Source: an uncultured Robiginitomaculum sp.
Lineage (GTDB): Bacteria; Pseudomonadota; Alphaproteobacteria; Caulobacterales; Maricaulaceae
Assembly: GCA_938003555.1 (NCBI GenBank)
Contig: CALKXN010000354.1
Location: 1 to 7,850 of the forward strand
DNA: 7,850 bases
Direction of reading: 5' to 3'
Shown: positions 1 through 5,378 of the stretch, piece after piece
Numbering within the stretch: the first letter of the stretch is position 1
Layout: the number at the start of each line of letters is the position of its first letter
Program-made: the position numbers and the translations under genes
Notes under the pieces: generated by a model
Seen by the model: only the letters and a program-made list of their open reading frames with translations
What the model was told of the DNA's origin: nothing
The model's database searches: none

Positions 1-527
1 CCGAGGATGGGCATTATCTCTCGCTTGATCCGCCCTATCGCACGGCCAATACGCCGATCACATCGACCATGGAGCTGCGCGCCATTCGCGGTTTTGATAC
101 AGAGACTGTGCAGACCCTTCGCCCCTATATTTGCGCGCGCCCTGATCCGGCGCAGTCCAAAATAAATATTAATACGCTGTCTGCGGCTCAAGCGCCTTTG
201 CTGGCGGCATATTTGGGCGGCGTGGATTGGCTTCCTGCCGCGCAGGATTTGATTTTAAACCGCCCTGCAGGCGGCTATGCAGATATGAATGTTTTACGCC
301 AGCAGCCCGCCCTGCAAGGCCAAGATTTGCGCGATGCCGACATTGACGCTTTAATCTTTGCGCCAAATTACATATGGGTCGAAGCACAGATCCGCCAAGG
401 AGACATTATGCGCTTGCGCAGTTTTGAATTTGATATTCGCCGCGGCGCGCCGCGGCGCATTGTGCGCCGGCGCGGCGCCGAGGGGCTACGCCCGATTGCG
501 CCGATCAAAACACAGGGCGCGCCATGA
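1..527 (+). CDS. gspK: Type II secretion minor pseudopilin GspK, C-terminal part (5' end outside window)
   Basis: The open frame enters from the window edge (first full codon at 3) and gives 174 residues, so the N-terminal signal and pilin helix are missing. GspK caps the tip of the periplasmic T2SS pseudopilus together with GspI and GspJ. The visible part carries the family's characteristic run PPYRTANTPITSTMELRAIR followed by GFD near residues 10-32, then the SAM-like helical stretch with ININTLSAAQAPLLAAYLGG (about residues 54-73). The closing strand resembles other GspK tails (YIWVEAQIRQGD). The C-terminus is unusually basic: eight Arg in the 18 residues from RRGAP through GLR, encoded by an extremely GC-rich palindromic stretch. 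The stop overlaps the gspL start by 4 nt (ATGA, 524-527), so the two are translationally coupled. The assignment rests on motif recognition and on the order K-L-M-N. Confidence 0.93.
   Translation, partial: EDGHYLSLDPPYRTANTPITSTMELRAIRGFDTETVQTLRPYICARPDPAQSKININTLSAAQAPLLAAYLGGVDWLPAAQDLILNRPAGGYADMNVLRQQPALQGQDLRDADIDALIFAPNYIWVEAQIRQGDIMRLRSFEFDIRRGAPRRIVRRRGAEGLRPIAPIKTQGAP
438..469. repeat. GC-only perfect palindrome and adjoining hairpin inside the gspK tail
   Basis: Positions 438-457 are a perfect 20-bp palindrome made only of G and C, centred on GGCGCGCC (444-451). It overlaps a second potential hairpin, CGGCGCA/TGCGCCG (453-459 with 463-469) around a TTG loop. It encodes the Arg-rich end of GspK and lies about 55 nt before the gspL start. 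It may only reflect Arg/Gly/Ala/Pro codon choice, though it could fold stably in the mRNA. Confidence 0.6.
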
Positions 528-1603
528 GCGGCGGCTATCTCTTTATTTCGGAACGCGCCGCGCAAAGCTGGCTATGGCTCGCCGATGGCGCGCGTCAGAG
601 CGAACTTATCGAAGGAGCGGGCAAGGCTGCGCTGGGCGCATCACTGACATCTGCGCCTACCGTAATTTTCCCCGGGCAGCTTGTCGCGACATTGCGCCAA
701 ACCTTGCCTAAATTACGCCCATCTGAACTGCGCGAGGCCGCGCGCTTTGCCGCCGAAGACAGTCTTGGCACATCCGCCGCGCAGATTCATATTGCGCTTC
801 CCGCGCGCGAAGGCGGCTTGACGCTGGCCTGTGACCGCGCTGCATTATCGGAGCATATTGAAGCGCTCTCGGCGGCGGGCATTACGCCGCGCGCCATTTA
901 TGCTGATTTTGACTGTCTGCCCAAAGATACTTCGCCTGTGCAATTCTTTGAGCAAATCATCGTCTCCGCGCCTGGCGCTTACACGGATGATGCAGGCTGG
1001 GACGCAGACATTACGGCGCGGGCCACCCCTGTTGACGCGGCGCAGCTTGCGGCTCTGTTTGAAACCTCCGCCGCGACGAATTTACGCCAAGGTGAATTTG
1101 CCCTGCGCCGCGCCTTATTTGGCGCAAGCAAAGGCGGACTTGCGCCGTGGCGCGCCGCCGCCGCTGCGCTTGTTTTTACGGGCCTCGCCGCGCTTCTGTT
1201 TGATGTGTCCAAAGTGCGCGCCGCGGCGGCGCAGACAAAAGACCTTAAGGCGCAAATGACGCAGATATACACGGATGCAACTGGTGAAGCTCCGCGCGGC
1301 AATCCCGCGCGTGAATTGCGCAAGCGCCTTGATGGCGGCGCGCAGGTGACTTTGGGCTATTCGCAGTTGGCGGGAATGGCGCTGGCCTCCGCGCAGTCCA
1401 TTGACGGGGTTAGCGTCGAGACCATGCGGTATGACGCGCAAAATAGCCGCCTTATTTTGACGCTTAATTATCCAGCCTTTGAAACGGCGAGCGCCTTTCA
1501 GGCCGCTGTGAAATCGCGCGGCGGCGCGCTGTCCGTGGGCGGCGTCAGAGAACAAAATGGTGTATTGGTCGGCGAAGCGGTCTTGACTGGAGGCGGATCA
1601 TGA
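524..1603 (+). CDS. gspL: Type II secretion inner-membrane platform protein GspL
   Basis: This 359-residue protein has the GspL layout. A cytoplasmic actin-like domain (about residues 1-205) would bind the N-terminus of the ATPase GspE. A single membrane helix follows at about residues 209-226 (WRAAAAALVFTGLAALLF), then a periplasmic ferredoxin-like domain to the end that pairs with GspM. The family signature NLRQGEF lies at residues 186-192, just before the membrane helix, as expected. The cytoplasmic domain is somewhat shorter than in enterobacterial homologues (around 400 residues in total), which fits alphaproteobacterial versions. The start overlaps the gspK stop by 4 nt and the stop overlaps the gspM start by 4 nt (ATGA at 1600-1603), so expression is tightly coupled. 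No strong ribosome-binding site precedes the ATG, which supports re-initiation. The function is established for the family; the assignment is by signature and context. Confidence 0.93.
   Translation: MSGGYLFISERAAQSWLWLADGARQSELIEGAGKAALGASLTSAPTVIFPGQLVATLRQTLPKLRPSELREAARFAAEDSLGTSAAQIHIALPAREGGLTLACDRAALSEHIEALSAAGITPRAIYADFDCLPKDTSPVQFFEQIIVSAPGAYTDDAGWDADITARATPVDAAQLAALFETSAATNLRQGEFALRRALFGASKGGLAPWRAAAAALVFTGLAALLFDVSKVRAAAAQTKDLKAQMTQIYTDATGEAPRGNPARELRKRLDGGAQVTLGYSQLAGMALASAQSIDGVSVETMRYDAQNSRLILTLNYPAFETASAFQAAVKSRGGALSVGGVREQNGVLVGEAVLTGGGS
1589..1593 (+). promoter_or_regulatory. Strong ribosome-binding site of gspM
   Basis: GGAGG lies 6 nt upstream of the gspM ATG and inside the 3' end of gspL. 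It is the only near-consensus Shine-Dalgarno in this run of coupled genes, so GspM can recruit ribosomes independently of GspL translation. Confidence 0.7.
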
Positions 1604-2073
1604 GCGCCCTAAAATTTATGGAAAATAGAGAACCGCGTGAGCGCTTGCTCGTTTACGGCGCGGCGGGGTTAATTGGACTATTCATTTTGCTCCAATTTAT
1701 CCTCATGCCTTACCTGTCCTATCGCGGCGAGGCGGCGCTGGCGCTGCAAAAGACGAAACAAGATTATGCATTTGTCGCAGGCAATGCGCCGAGCCTAAAT
1801 AATACAGAATCAACCGGCGCGCCGCGTCAGGCTTTTTCGCGCGCGATTTTGATCTCCAAAGCCCGCGAGATGAACCTCAATATTAGCCGCGTTCAGCCCG
1901 GATCAAATGACACCGTTACCGTCTGGTTTGAAGATCAAAGCGCGGCGGATGTTTTTGCCTTTATGCGCTCTATTGAACGCGGCTATGACACGGATATTGA
2001 TCAAGTGATTATTGGCCGCGCGGGCAATGGCGTGGTGAACGCTCAGATTACCTATGAGCTATCTGTCAATTAA
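1600..2073 (+). CDS. gspM: Type II secretion inner-membrane platform protein GspM
   Basis: This 157-residue bitopic protein has a short charged cytoplasmic N-terminus (ENREPRERLL), one membrane helix at about residues 16-39 and a periplasmic domain ending in a small alpha/beta fold. This is the normal size and plan of GspM, which forms a dimer with GspL and stabilises it in the assembly platform. The family is weakly conserved. The NREPRERLL run before the helix and the gene order gspL-gspM-gspN are the best evidence. A good Shine-Dalgarno GGAGG at 1589-1593 sits 6 nt before the ATG, inside the end of gspL. The start also overlaps the gspL stop by 4 nt. The stop shares one base with the gspN start (TAATG, 2071-2075). 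Confidence 0.9.
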   Translation: MSALKFMENREPRERLLVYGAAGLIGLFILLQFILMPYLSYRGEAALALQKTKQDYAFVAGNAPSLNNTESTGAPRQAFSRAILISKAREMNLNISRVQPGSNDTVTVWFEDQSAADVFAFMRSIERGYDTDIDQVIIGRAGNGVVNAQITYELSVN

Positions 2074-2783
2074 TGCGCGCTTTGACTGTTATTGCGGCGG
2101 TTGGCGTGGCGCTCTGTGCTGTGATTGTACATTTCCCCTCTGCATGGGCGGCAGGGTTATTCGCGCCTGATGAGATCAAATCTAGGGCTAAATTTACAGG
2201 CACGATTTGGCGCGGCGCAATCATACCGAATGCGGATATTGGCGTTGGAGCGATAGCCTATAGCGTTGACGCAAAGACGCTGTTGTCGCGTGAAAACTAC
2301 ATTACATTTAGTAGCGATGGGACGCCTCAGATTTCGGGGAAAGGCTCGCAGCGTAAATTAAGTCAATTTCGCCTTACCGGGCCGCTCCAAAGCTTCAAAC
2401 CGTCCGACCCCCGCTTTGCCGGATTTCTCGGGGATATAGACATTGAGATGAGCGATTTTACCTTTGACCCCTTTTGCGCTTCGGGGAGCGGCACGGCGCG
2501 CACGGATATTTTGGCGCGTAATACCGATTATCTTGGCTGGAGCGGGCCAAAGCTTTCCGGTCCCGTGACGTGCCGCGAAGAAGGTTTGCTGATGGCGCAG
2601 CTTTCCGGCGCGAAAGGGGGGAGCCGCATTGAGGTGACGTTGCAGCTTTCGGGCAATGGCACCTATCGCGCCGATATTGTCACGATCAATCCCGATGCTG
2701 AAATTATGCCTTATCTGCAAAGCTTTGGCTTTCGCGGAAATGGCCAGAGTCTGACCCTATCGGAAACCGGAAATTGGCGCTAA
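2073..2783 (+). CDS. gspN: Type II secretion accessory protein GspN
   Basis: This 236-residue protein has an N-terminal signal-anchor or signal peptide (about residues 3-27, ending AWAAGLF) followed by a beta-rich periplasmic domain. The GTIWRG motif (43-48) and the paired cysteines C135 and C167, in FDPFCASGSG and LSGPVTCREEG, are typical of the GspN family. These cysteines may form a disulfide. GspN is a non-universal inner-membrane component of the T2SS whose exact job is unsettled. It is common in alphaproteobacteria and Xanthomonas-type systems at the end of the operon, as here. The start shares one base with the gspM stop and has no clear ribosome-binding site, so it is translationally coupled. 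The TAA at 2781-2783 lies just before the next gene. Confidence 0.88.
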   Translation: MRALTVIAAVGVALCAVIVHFPSAWAAGLFAPDEIKSRAKFTGTIWRGAIIPNADIGVGAIAYSVDAKTLLSRENYITFSSDGTPQISGKGSQRKLSQFRLTGPLQSFKPSDPRFAGFLGDIDIEMSDFTFDPFCASGSGTARTDILARNTDYLGWSGPKLSGPVTCREEGLLMAQLSGAKGGSRIEVTLQLSGNGTYRADIVTINPDAEIMPYLQSFGFRGNGQSLTLSETGNWR

Positions 2784-2791
2784 GAGCGGAT

Positions 2792-3250
2792 ATGGATTTT
2801 CGGCTTATCACATTCATCGCAGCCCTTATGCTTAGCGGCTGCGCGGCGGTTCAAGGCGTAACGCGCCCGCCTGAAATCTCATCTAAAACTGCGCTTAATC
2901 AACTTGCGCCGCAGGATTTAAAACGCGGCGATTGCGCAATGTTCGTGTGGGAGCGCGCCGCGCCAAACCGTTTTATTTTATTTACCCGCGCCCAAACTCA
3001 ATCCGGCGTTTGGTATGATGGCGCGCAAAGCCGCGCTGTCACAATCACCTCCGAAGCGGGGGAACAATCGCAGCGGCAAAGCCCGGCGCAAGATCTATCT
3101 GCGGGCGATAAAATATTGGGCCTCTCGCTCAGCGGGGCGCAGGCCATTACCGATGGCACGCGCTATAAGGAAGGCGTGCTGCGCGTTAGCGGCGGGCCGG
3201 ATTGGGACCGCGTTATCCCTGTCGTGGGCCTATCAAGCTGCGGGCGCTAA
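2792..3250 (+). CDS. Small predicted outer-membrane lipoprotein at the end of the gsp operon, function unknown
   Basis: I do not recognise a named family. The ATG at 2792 gives 152 residues with a lipoprotein signal peptide, MDFRLITFIAALMLSGC, and lipobox LSGC with C17 as the lipidated residue. Position +2 is Ala, not Asp, which predicts sorting to the outer membrane. A TTG at 2774 would add six residues and overlap gspN, but the ATG gives the better signal peptide and has GAG at 2784-2786 about 5 nt upstream. The mature part looks beta-rich, has a RGDCAMFVWERA motif (45-56) and ends SSCGR. C48 and C150 could form a disulfide. It starts 8 nt after gspN and is surely co-transcribed, so a role in T2SS is likely by context (secretin pilotin-like or accessory), but this is inference. 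Its stop overlaps the convergent peptidase gene by 4 nt. Confidence 0.82.
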   Translation: MDFRLITFIAALMLSGCAAVQGVTRPPEISSKTALNQLAPQDLKRGDCAMFVWERAAPNRFILFTRAQTQSGVWYDGAQSRAVTITSEAGEQSQRQSPAQDLSAGDKILGLSLSGAQAITDGTRYKEGVLRVSGGPDWDRVIPVVGLSSCGR

Positions 3251-3729
3251 TAGCCGGACAGGCTTAGCGCGAGCCACGTTATAAAAATCCCAAAACTTAA
3301 AAACGGCCCAAACGGTAAGTGACCGCGATCTCCGCGCGCCCGCACGCTGGGCAGCATTAGCGCGGCCAAAGCGCTGGCGCTGGCGATCAGGACGATAAAG
3401 GGCAGGGCAAAGGCCCCGCACCACGCCCCGCCCGCCGCAAGGAGCTTTGCGTCTCCGCGCCCAAGTCCGTCGCGGCCGCGAATTTTTTTATACCCTAATT
3501 CCAAGGCGACAAAGACCAGATAACCAAGAGCTGCGCCAAGGGCTGCGGGGAAAATATCTCCGGCGATCAACTGATAGATCAAACCTGCTGTAAGGAGCGG
3601 GAGGGTATACATATTGGGCAGGCGAAATGTGCGCCAATCGATTACAGACAGAACGATAAGGCCGGCGCATAAAACCGCGCCTGCGCCCATATCCAATATG
3701 CTTAAATTATTCAGTGAAAGCCCGTTCAT
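3247..3729 (-). CDS. Prepilin/pseudopilin peptidase, short form without the methylase domain (GspO/PilD-type A24 protease)
   Basis: This 160-residue polytopic membrane protein would cleave the leader peptides of T2SS pseudopilins at the cytoplasmic face of the inner membrane. Both catalytic aspartates of the aspartic A24 family are visible: D31 in VIDWRTFRLPN and D93 in the GxGD-type motif GLGRGD followed by AKLLAAGGAW. The C-terminal LPFGPFLSFG matches the GspO/PilD branch. Classical GspO/PilD proteins are about 270-290 residues and begin with a cytoplasmic domain carrying two CxxC pairs and N-methyltransferase activity. None of that is present, and the ATG at 3729 leaves no upstream room before the divergent gspC. 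The size therefore resembles CpaA or TadV. It lies between gspN/lipoprotein and gspC, so T2SS is the likely client, although a Flp pilus elsewhere could also be served. Confidence 0.9.
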   Translation of the reverse strand: MNGLSLNNLSILDMGAGAVLCAGLIVLSVIDWRTFRLPNMYTLPLLTAGLIYQLIAGDIFPAALGAALGYLVFVALELGYKKIRGRDGLGRGDAKLLAAGGAWCGAFALPFIVLIASASALAALMLPSVRARGDRGHLPFGPFLSFGIFITWLALSLSGY

Positions 3730-3804
3730 AACTCTCGCTTAATCAGCGCCTGCGCCGCGCGCAAGCGCATTGATAATATGGCGCGCGCAGGCTAGAGCCT
3801 ATCT
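3730..3804. promoter_or_regulatory. Divergent intergenic region between the prepilin peptidase and gspC
   Basis: These 75 bases must hold the start signals of both divergent genes. They contain an imperfect inverted repeat: GCCTGCGC at 3748-3755 and GCGCAGGC at 3785-3792. The arms extend inward by GCGC (3757-3760 with 3781-3784) after one bulged base, around a 20-nt AT-richer loop. The right arm overlaps the proposed gspC -10 element. For the peptidase, TATTAT (reverse complement of 3773-3778) is a possible -10, but no convincing -35 accompanies it. Use as an operator is inference, since GC-rich short repeats arise easily in this genome. Confidence 0.4.
3770..3798 (+). promoter_or_regulatory. 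Candidate gspC promoter giving a leaderless transcript
   Basis: TTGATA (3770-3775) is followed by a 16-nt spacer and GCTAGAGC (3791-3798). The latter agrees at all but one position with the Caulobacter-type housekeeping -10 pattern GCTANAWC. Transcription would begin 6-8 nt past CTAGAG, at about 3803-3805, which coincides with the A of the gspC ATG. There is no Shine-Dalgarno upstream of gspC, consistent with a leaderless mRNA. The match is by eye; no transcript data are available. Confidence 0.45.
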
Positions 3805-4617
3805 ATGGCACAGACGACATCATCACCGCGTAATCCGCGCCTGCTGGCCCGCATCATAGCCGGGCTGATTGCGCTCTTTGGGCTTTATCTTTTGGTGCGC
3901 GCGATCATGCTCCTCGCTGCGCCAAGCGCGCATTGGGTGCAGCCTGATGTGAAGGCGCGCAGCGCGCAAAATGCGGCTGTTACAGCCGCAGTCGCTGTCG
4001 ACCCGAATTTTGACCCCTTTTACCGCGATAGCGCCAAGGCTGCGCCGCGGCAGGATTTTGAAGACGCGCCGGAAACAACGCTTAATCTGAAGCTTCTGGG
4101 CCGCATTACGGGCGAGGGCGGAAGCGCGATTTTAAAGACGCCCGATGGCAGCGAGCGCGGCTATAGCGTCGGCGAAGAGATTATGTCCGGCGTGACGCTG
4201 GAGGCGATCAATCCGAGTTATATTGTGATTTCGCAAAATGGCGCGCTGGAGCGCCTGACGATTGAGGATCGGGGCGGCGTTATGAGCGTGGTCGAGCCCG
4301 AGGCTGAAATTGATCTGGATGAAATTGACGATATTGATTTCAACCCCGCGCAATTTTTATCGGAAATGCAAATCACGCCTGTTTTAAAGGATGGCCGCAT
4401 TACGGGCTATCGTATCCGTCCGCGTCTTCCTGCGGCTAATCTTGCGCAATATCAATTGCAAAAGGGGGATATTATTACGGCGATAGGCGGGCAGAATATT
4501 ACCACAGGTCGCCCTGATTTCGGCCCGCTCTTGCGCAGCGCGCAGAGCAAAGGGCGTTTGGACTTTACTGTGCTACGCAACGGGCAAGTGATGACTATTT
4601 CGACCCCCATTGAATAA
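3805..4617 (+). CDS. gspC: Type II secretion protein GspC (inner-membrane/secretin connector)
   Basis: GspC links the inner-membrane platform to the outer-membrane secretin GspD and helps select substrates. The 270 residues follow the family plan. A short cytoplasmic N-terminus leads to one membrane helix at about 14-38. A linker containing DPNFDPFYR comes next, then the homology region at about 91-155 (TTLNLKLLGRITGEGGSAIL and onward), which contacts the N0 domain of GspD. An acidic connector follows at 164-179 (EPEAEIDLDEIDDIDF), and finally a PDZ domain at about 185-268 containing LQKGDIITAIGGQNI. The length is normal. It is separated from gspK-L-M-N by the opposite-strand peptidase gene and is not followed by gspD, whereas gspC normally opens the operon. 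No Shine-Dalgarno precedes the ATG. The transporter gene starts 8 nt downstream and is probably co-transcribed. Confidence 0.9.
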   Translation: MAQTTSSPRNPRLLARIIAGLIALFGLYLLVRAIMLLAAPSAHWVQPDVKARSAQNAAVTAAVAVDPNFDPFYRDSAKAAPRQDFEDAPETTLNLKLLGRITGEGGSAILKTPDGSERGYSVGEEIMSGVTLEAINPSYIVISQNGALERLTIEDRGGVMSVVEPEAEIDLDEIDDIDFNPAQFLSEMQITPVLKDGRITGYRIRPRLPAANLAQYQLQKGDIITAIGGQNITTGRPDFGPLLRSAQSKGRLDFTVLRNGQVMTISTPIE

Positions 4618-4625
4618 TCCACCCT

Positions 4626-5378
4626 GTGATTGCTGACCCTATTTTCTGGATTTGCGCCGTTGCGGCTGTGCTGATTACAGGTATCTCCAAAGGCGGGCTG
4701 GGCGGTATGGCCATCTTTGCTGTGCCGTTAATGGCGCTCACCATTTCCCCGGTTCAGGCGGCGGGAATTATGCTGCCCATATTGATTGCAATGGATGTGT
4801 TTTCTGTTCGCGCTTATCGCAAAGACTTTTCTAAATCTGTCGTGATGCAAGTTCTCCCTGCCGCGATTATCGGCATTGGCGCGGGCGCGGTGCTAGCGAA
4901 ATATTTTAACGACGATCATATTCGCATTTTGGTCGGCCTGATCGCGCTGGGCTTTGTGATGTATAAAGGCGTAGGCGGCGTTCGAAAATCAGACACATCA
5001 TCATGGCTAAAAGATAACCCGCTGGCCGCCGCCATTGCTGGATTTTTTGCAGGGCTAACAAGTTTTATGGCGCATGCCGGCGGCCCGCCCTTTAAGATAT
5101 ATGCTTTATCTCAAGGCTTAACGCCGCGCGCCTTTGCGGGGTCTGCGGCGGTGTTTTTTGCGGTCGTCAATTTAGTGAAACTCGCGCCCTACGCCCTACT
5201 CGGGCAACTTGGGTTTGAGAATTTAAAAATATCTCTCATCCTCATCCCGCTTGCGCCTCTTGGCGTATGGGCGGGCGTGTGGATGGTGCGCCGTATTGAT
5301 CACGGCCTGTTTTACAAAATTATGTATAGCTTATTGTTCGTCGTTGGCTTGCGCCTTTTATGGACGGGTTTGACTTAG
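4626..5378 (+). CDS. TauE/SafE-family membrane transporter (putative sulfite/organosulfur or anion exporter)
   Basis: The GTG at 4626 gives a 250-residue protein with about seven to eight membrane helices. It has the internally duplicated TauE/SafE signature. The first copy is GISKGGLGGMAIFAVPLMAL at 19-38. The second, at 143-159, reads GLTSFMAHAGGPPFKIY and is followed by NLVKLAPYALLG. Family members have been linked to export of sulfite, sulfoacetate or related anions and to sulfur-compound uptake. The substrate cannot be read from the sequence, and no sulfur-metabolism genes are nearby. The GTG start, 8 nt after the gspC stop with no ribosome-binding site, is chosen because it includes the first helix; a later ATG at residue 28 would cut through it. 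The gene is probably translated in coupling with gspC. It ends in a 4-nt tail-to-tail overlap with the flavoprotein gene. Confidence 0.87.
   Translation: MIADPIFWICAVAAVLITGISKGGLGGMAIFAVPLMALTISPVQAAGIMLPILIAMDVFSVRAYRKDFSKSVVMQVLPAAIIGIGAGAVLAKYFNDDHIRILVGLIALGFVMYKGVGGVRKSDTSSWLKDNPLAAAIAGFFAGLTSFMAHAGGPPFKIYALSQGLTPRAFAGSAAVFFAVVNLVKLAPYALLGQLGFENLKISLILIPLAPLGVWAGVWMVRRIDHGLFYKIMYSLLFVVGLRLLWTGLT

Noticed and set aside
831..1259. 142-codon plus-strand frame overlapping gspL
   Set aside because: It is out of frame with gspL, highly basic and of low complexity, and lies wholly within an assigned gene.
1115..1555. 146-codon open frame on the minus strand inside gspL
   Set aside because: It is antisense to a well-supported gene. 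The protein is Arg/Ala-rich with no domain or plausible start signal, as expected of GC-rich shadow frames.
2774..2791. TTG start for the lipoprotein gene, six residues upstream
   Set aside because: The ATG at 2792 gives a standard lipoprotein signal peptide and has a GAG at suitable spacing. The TTG would overlap gspN by 10 nt.
3247..3250. Possible intrinsic terminators at the two convergent junctions
   Set aside because: Neither junction (3247-3250, 5375-5378) has intergenic sequence, and no stem followed by a U-tract was seen nearby.
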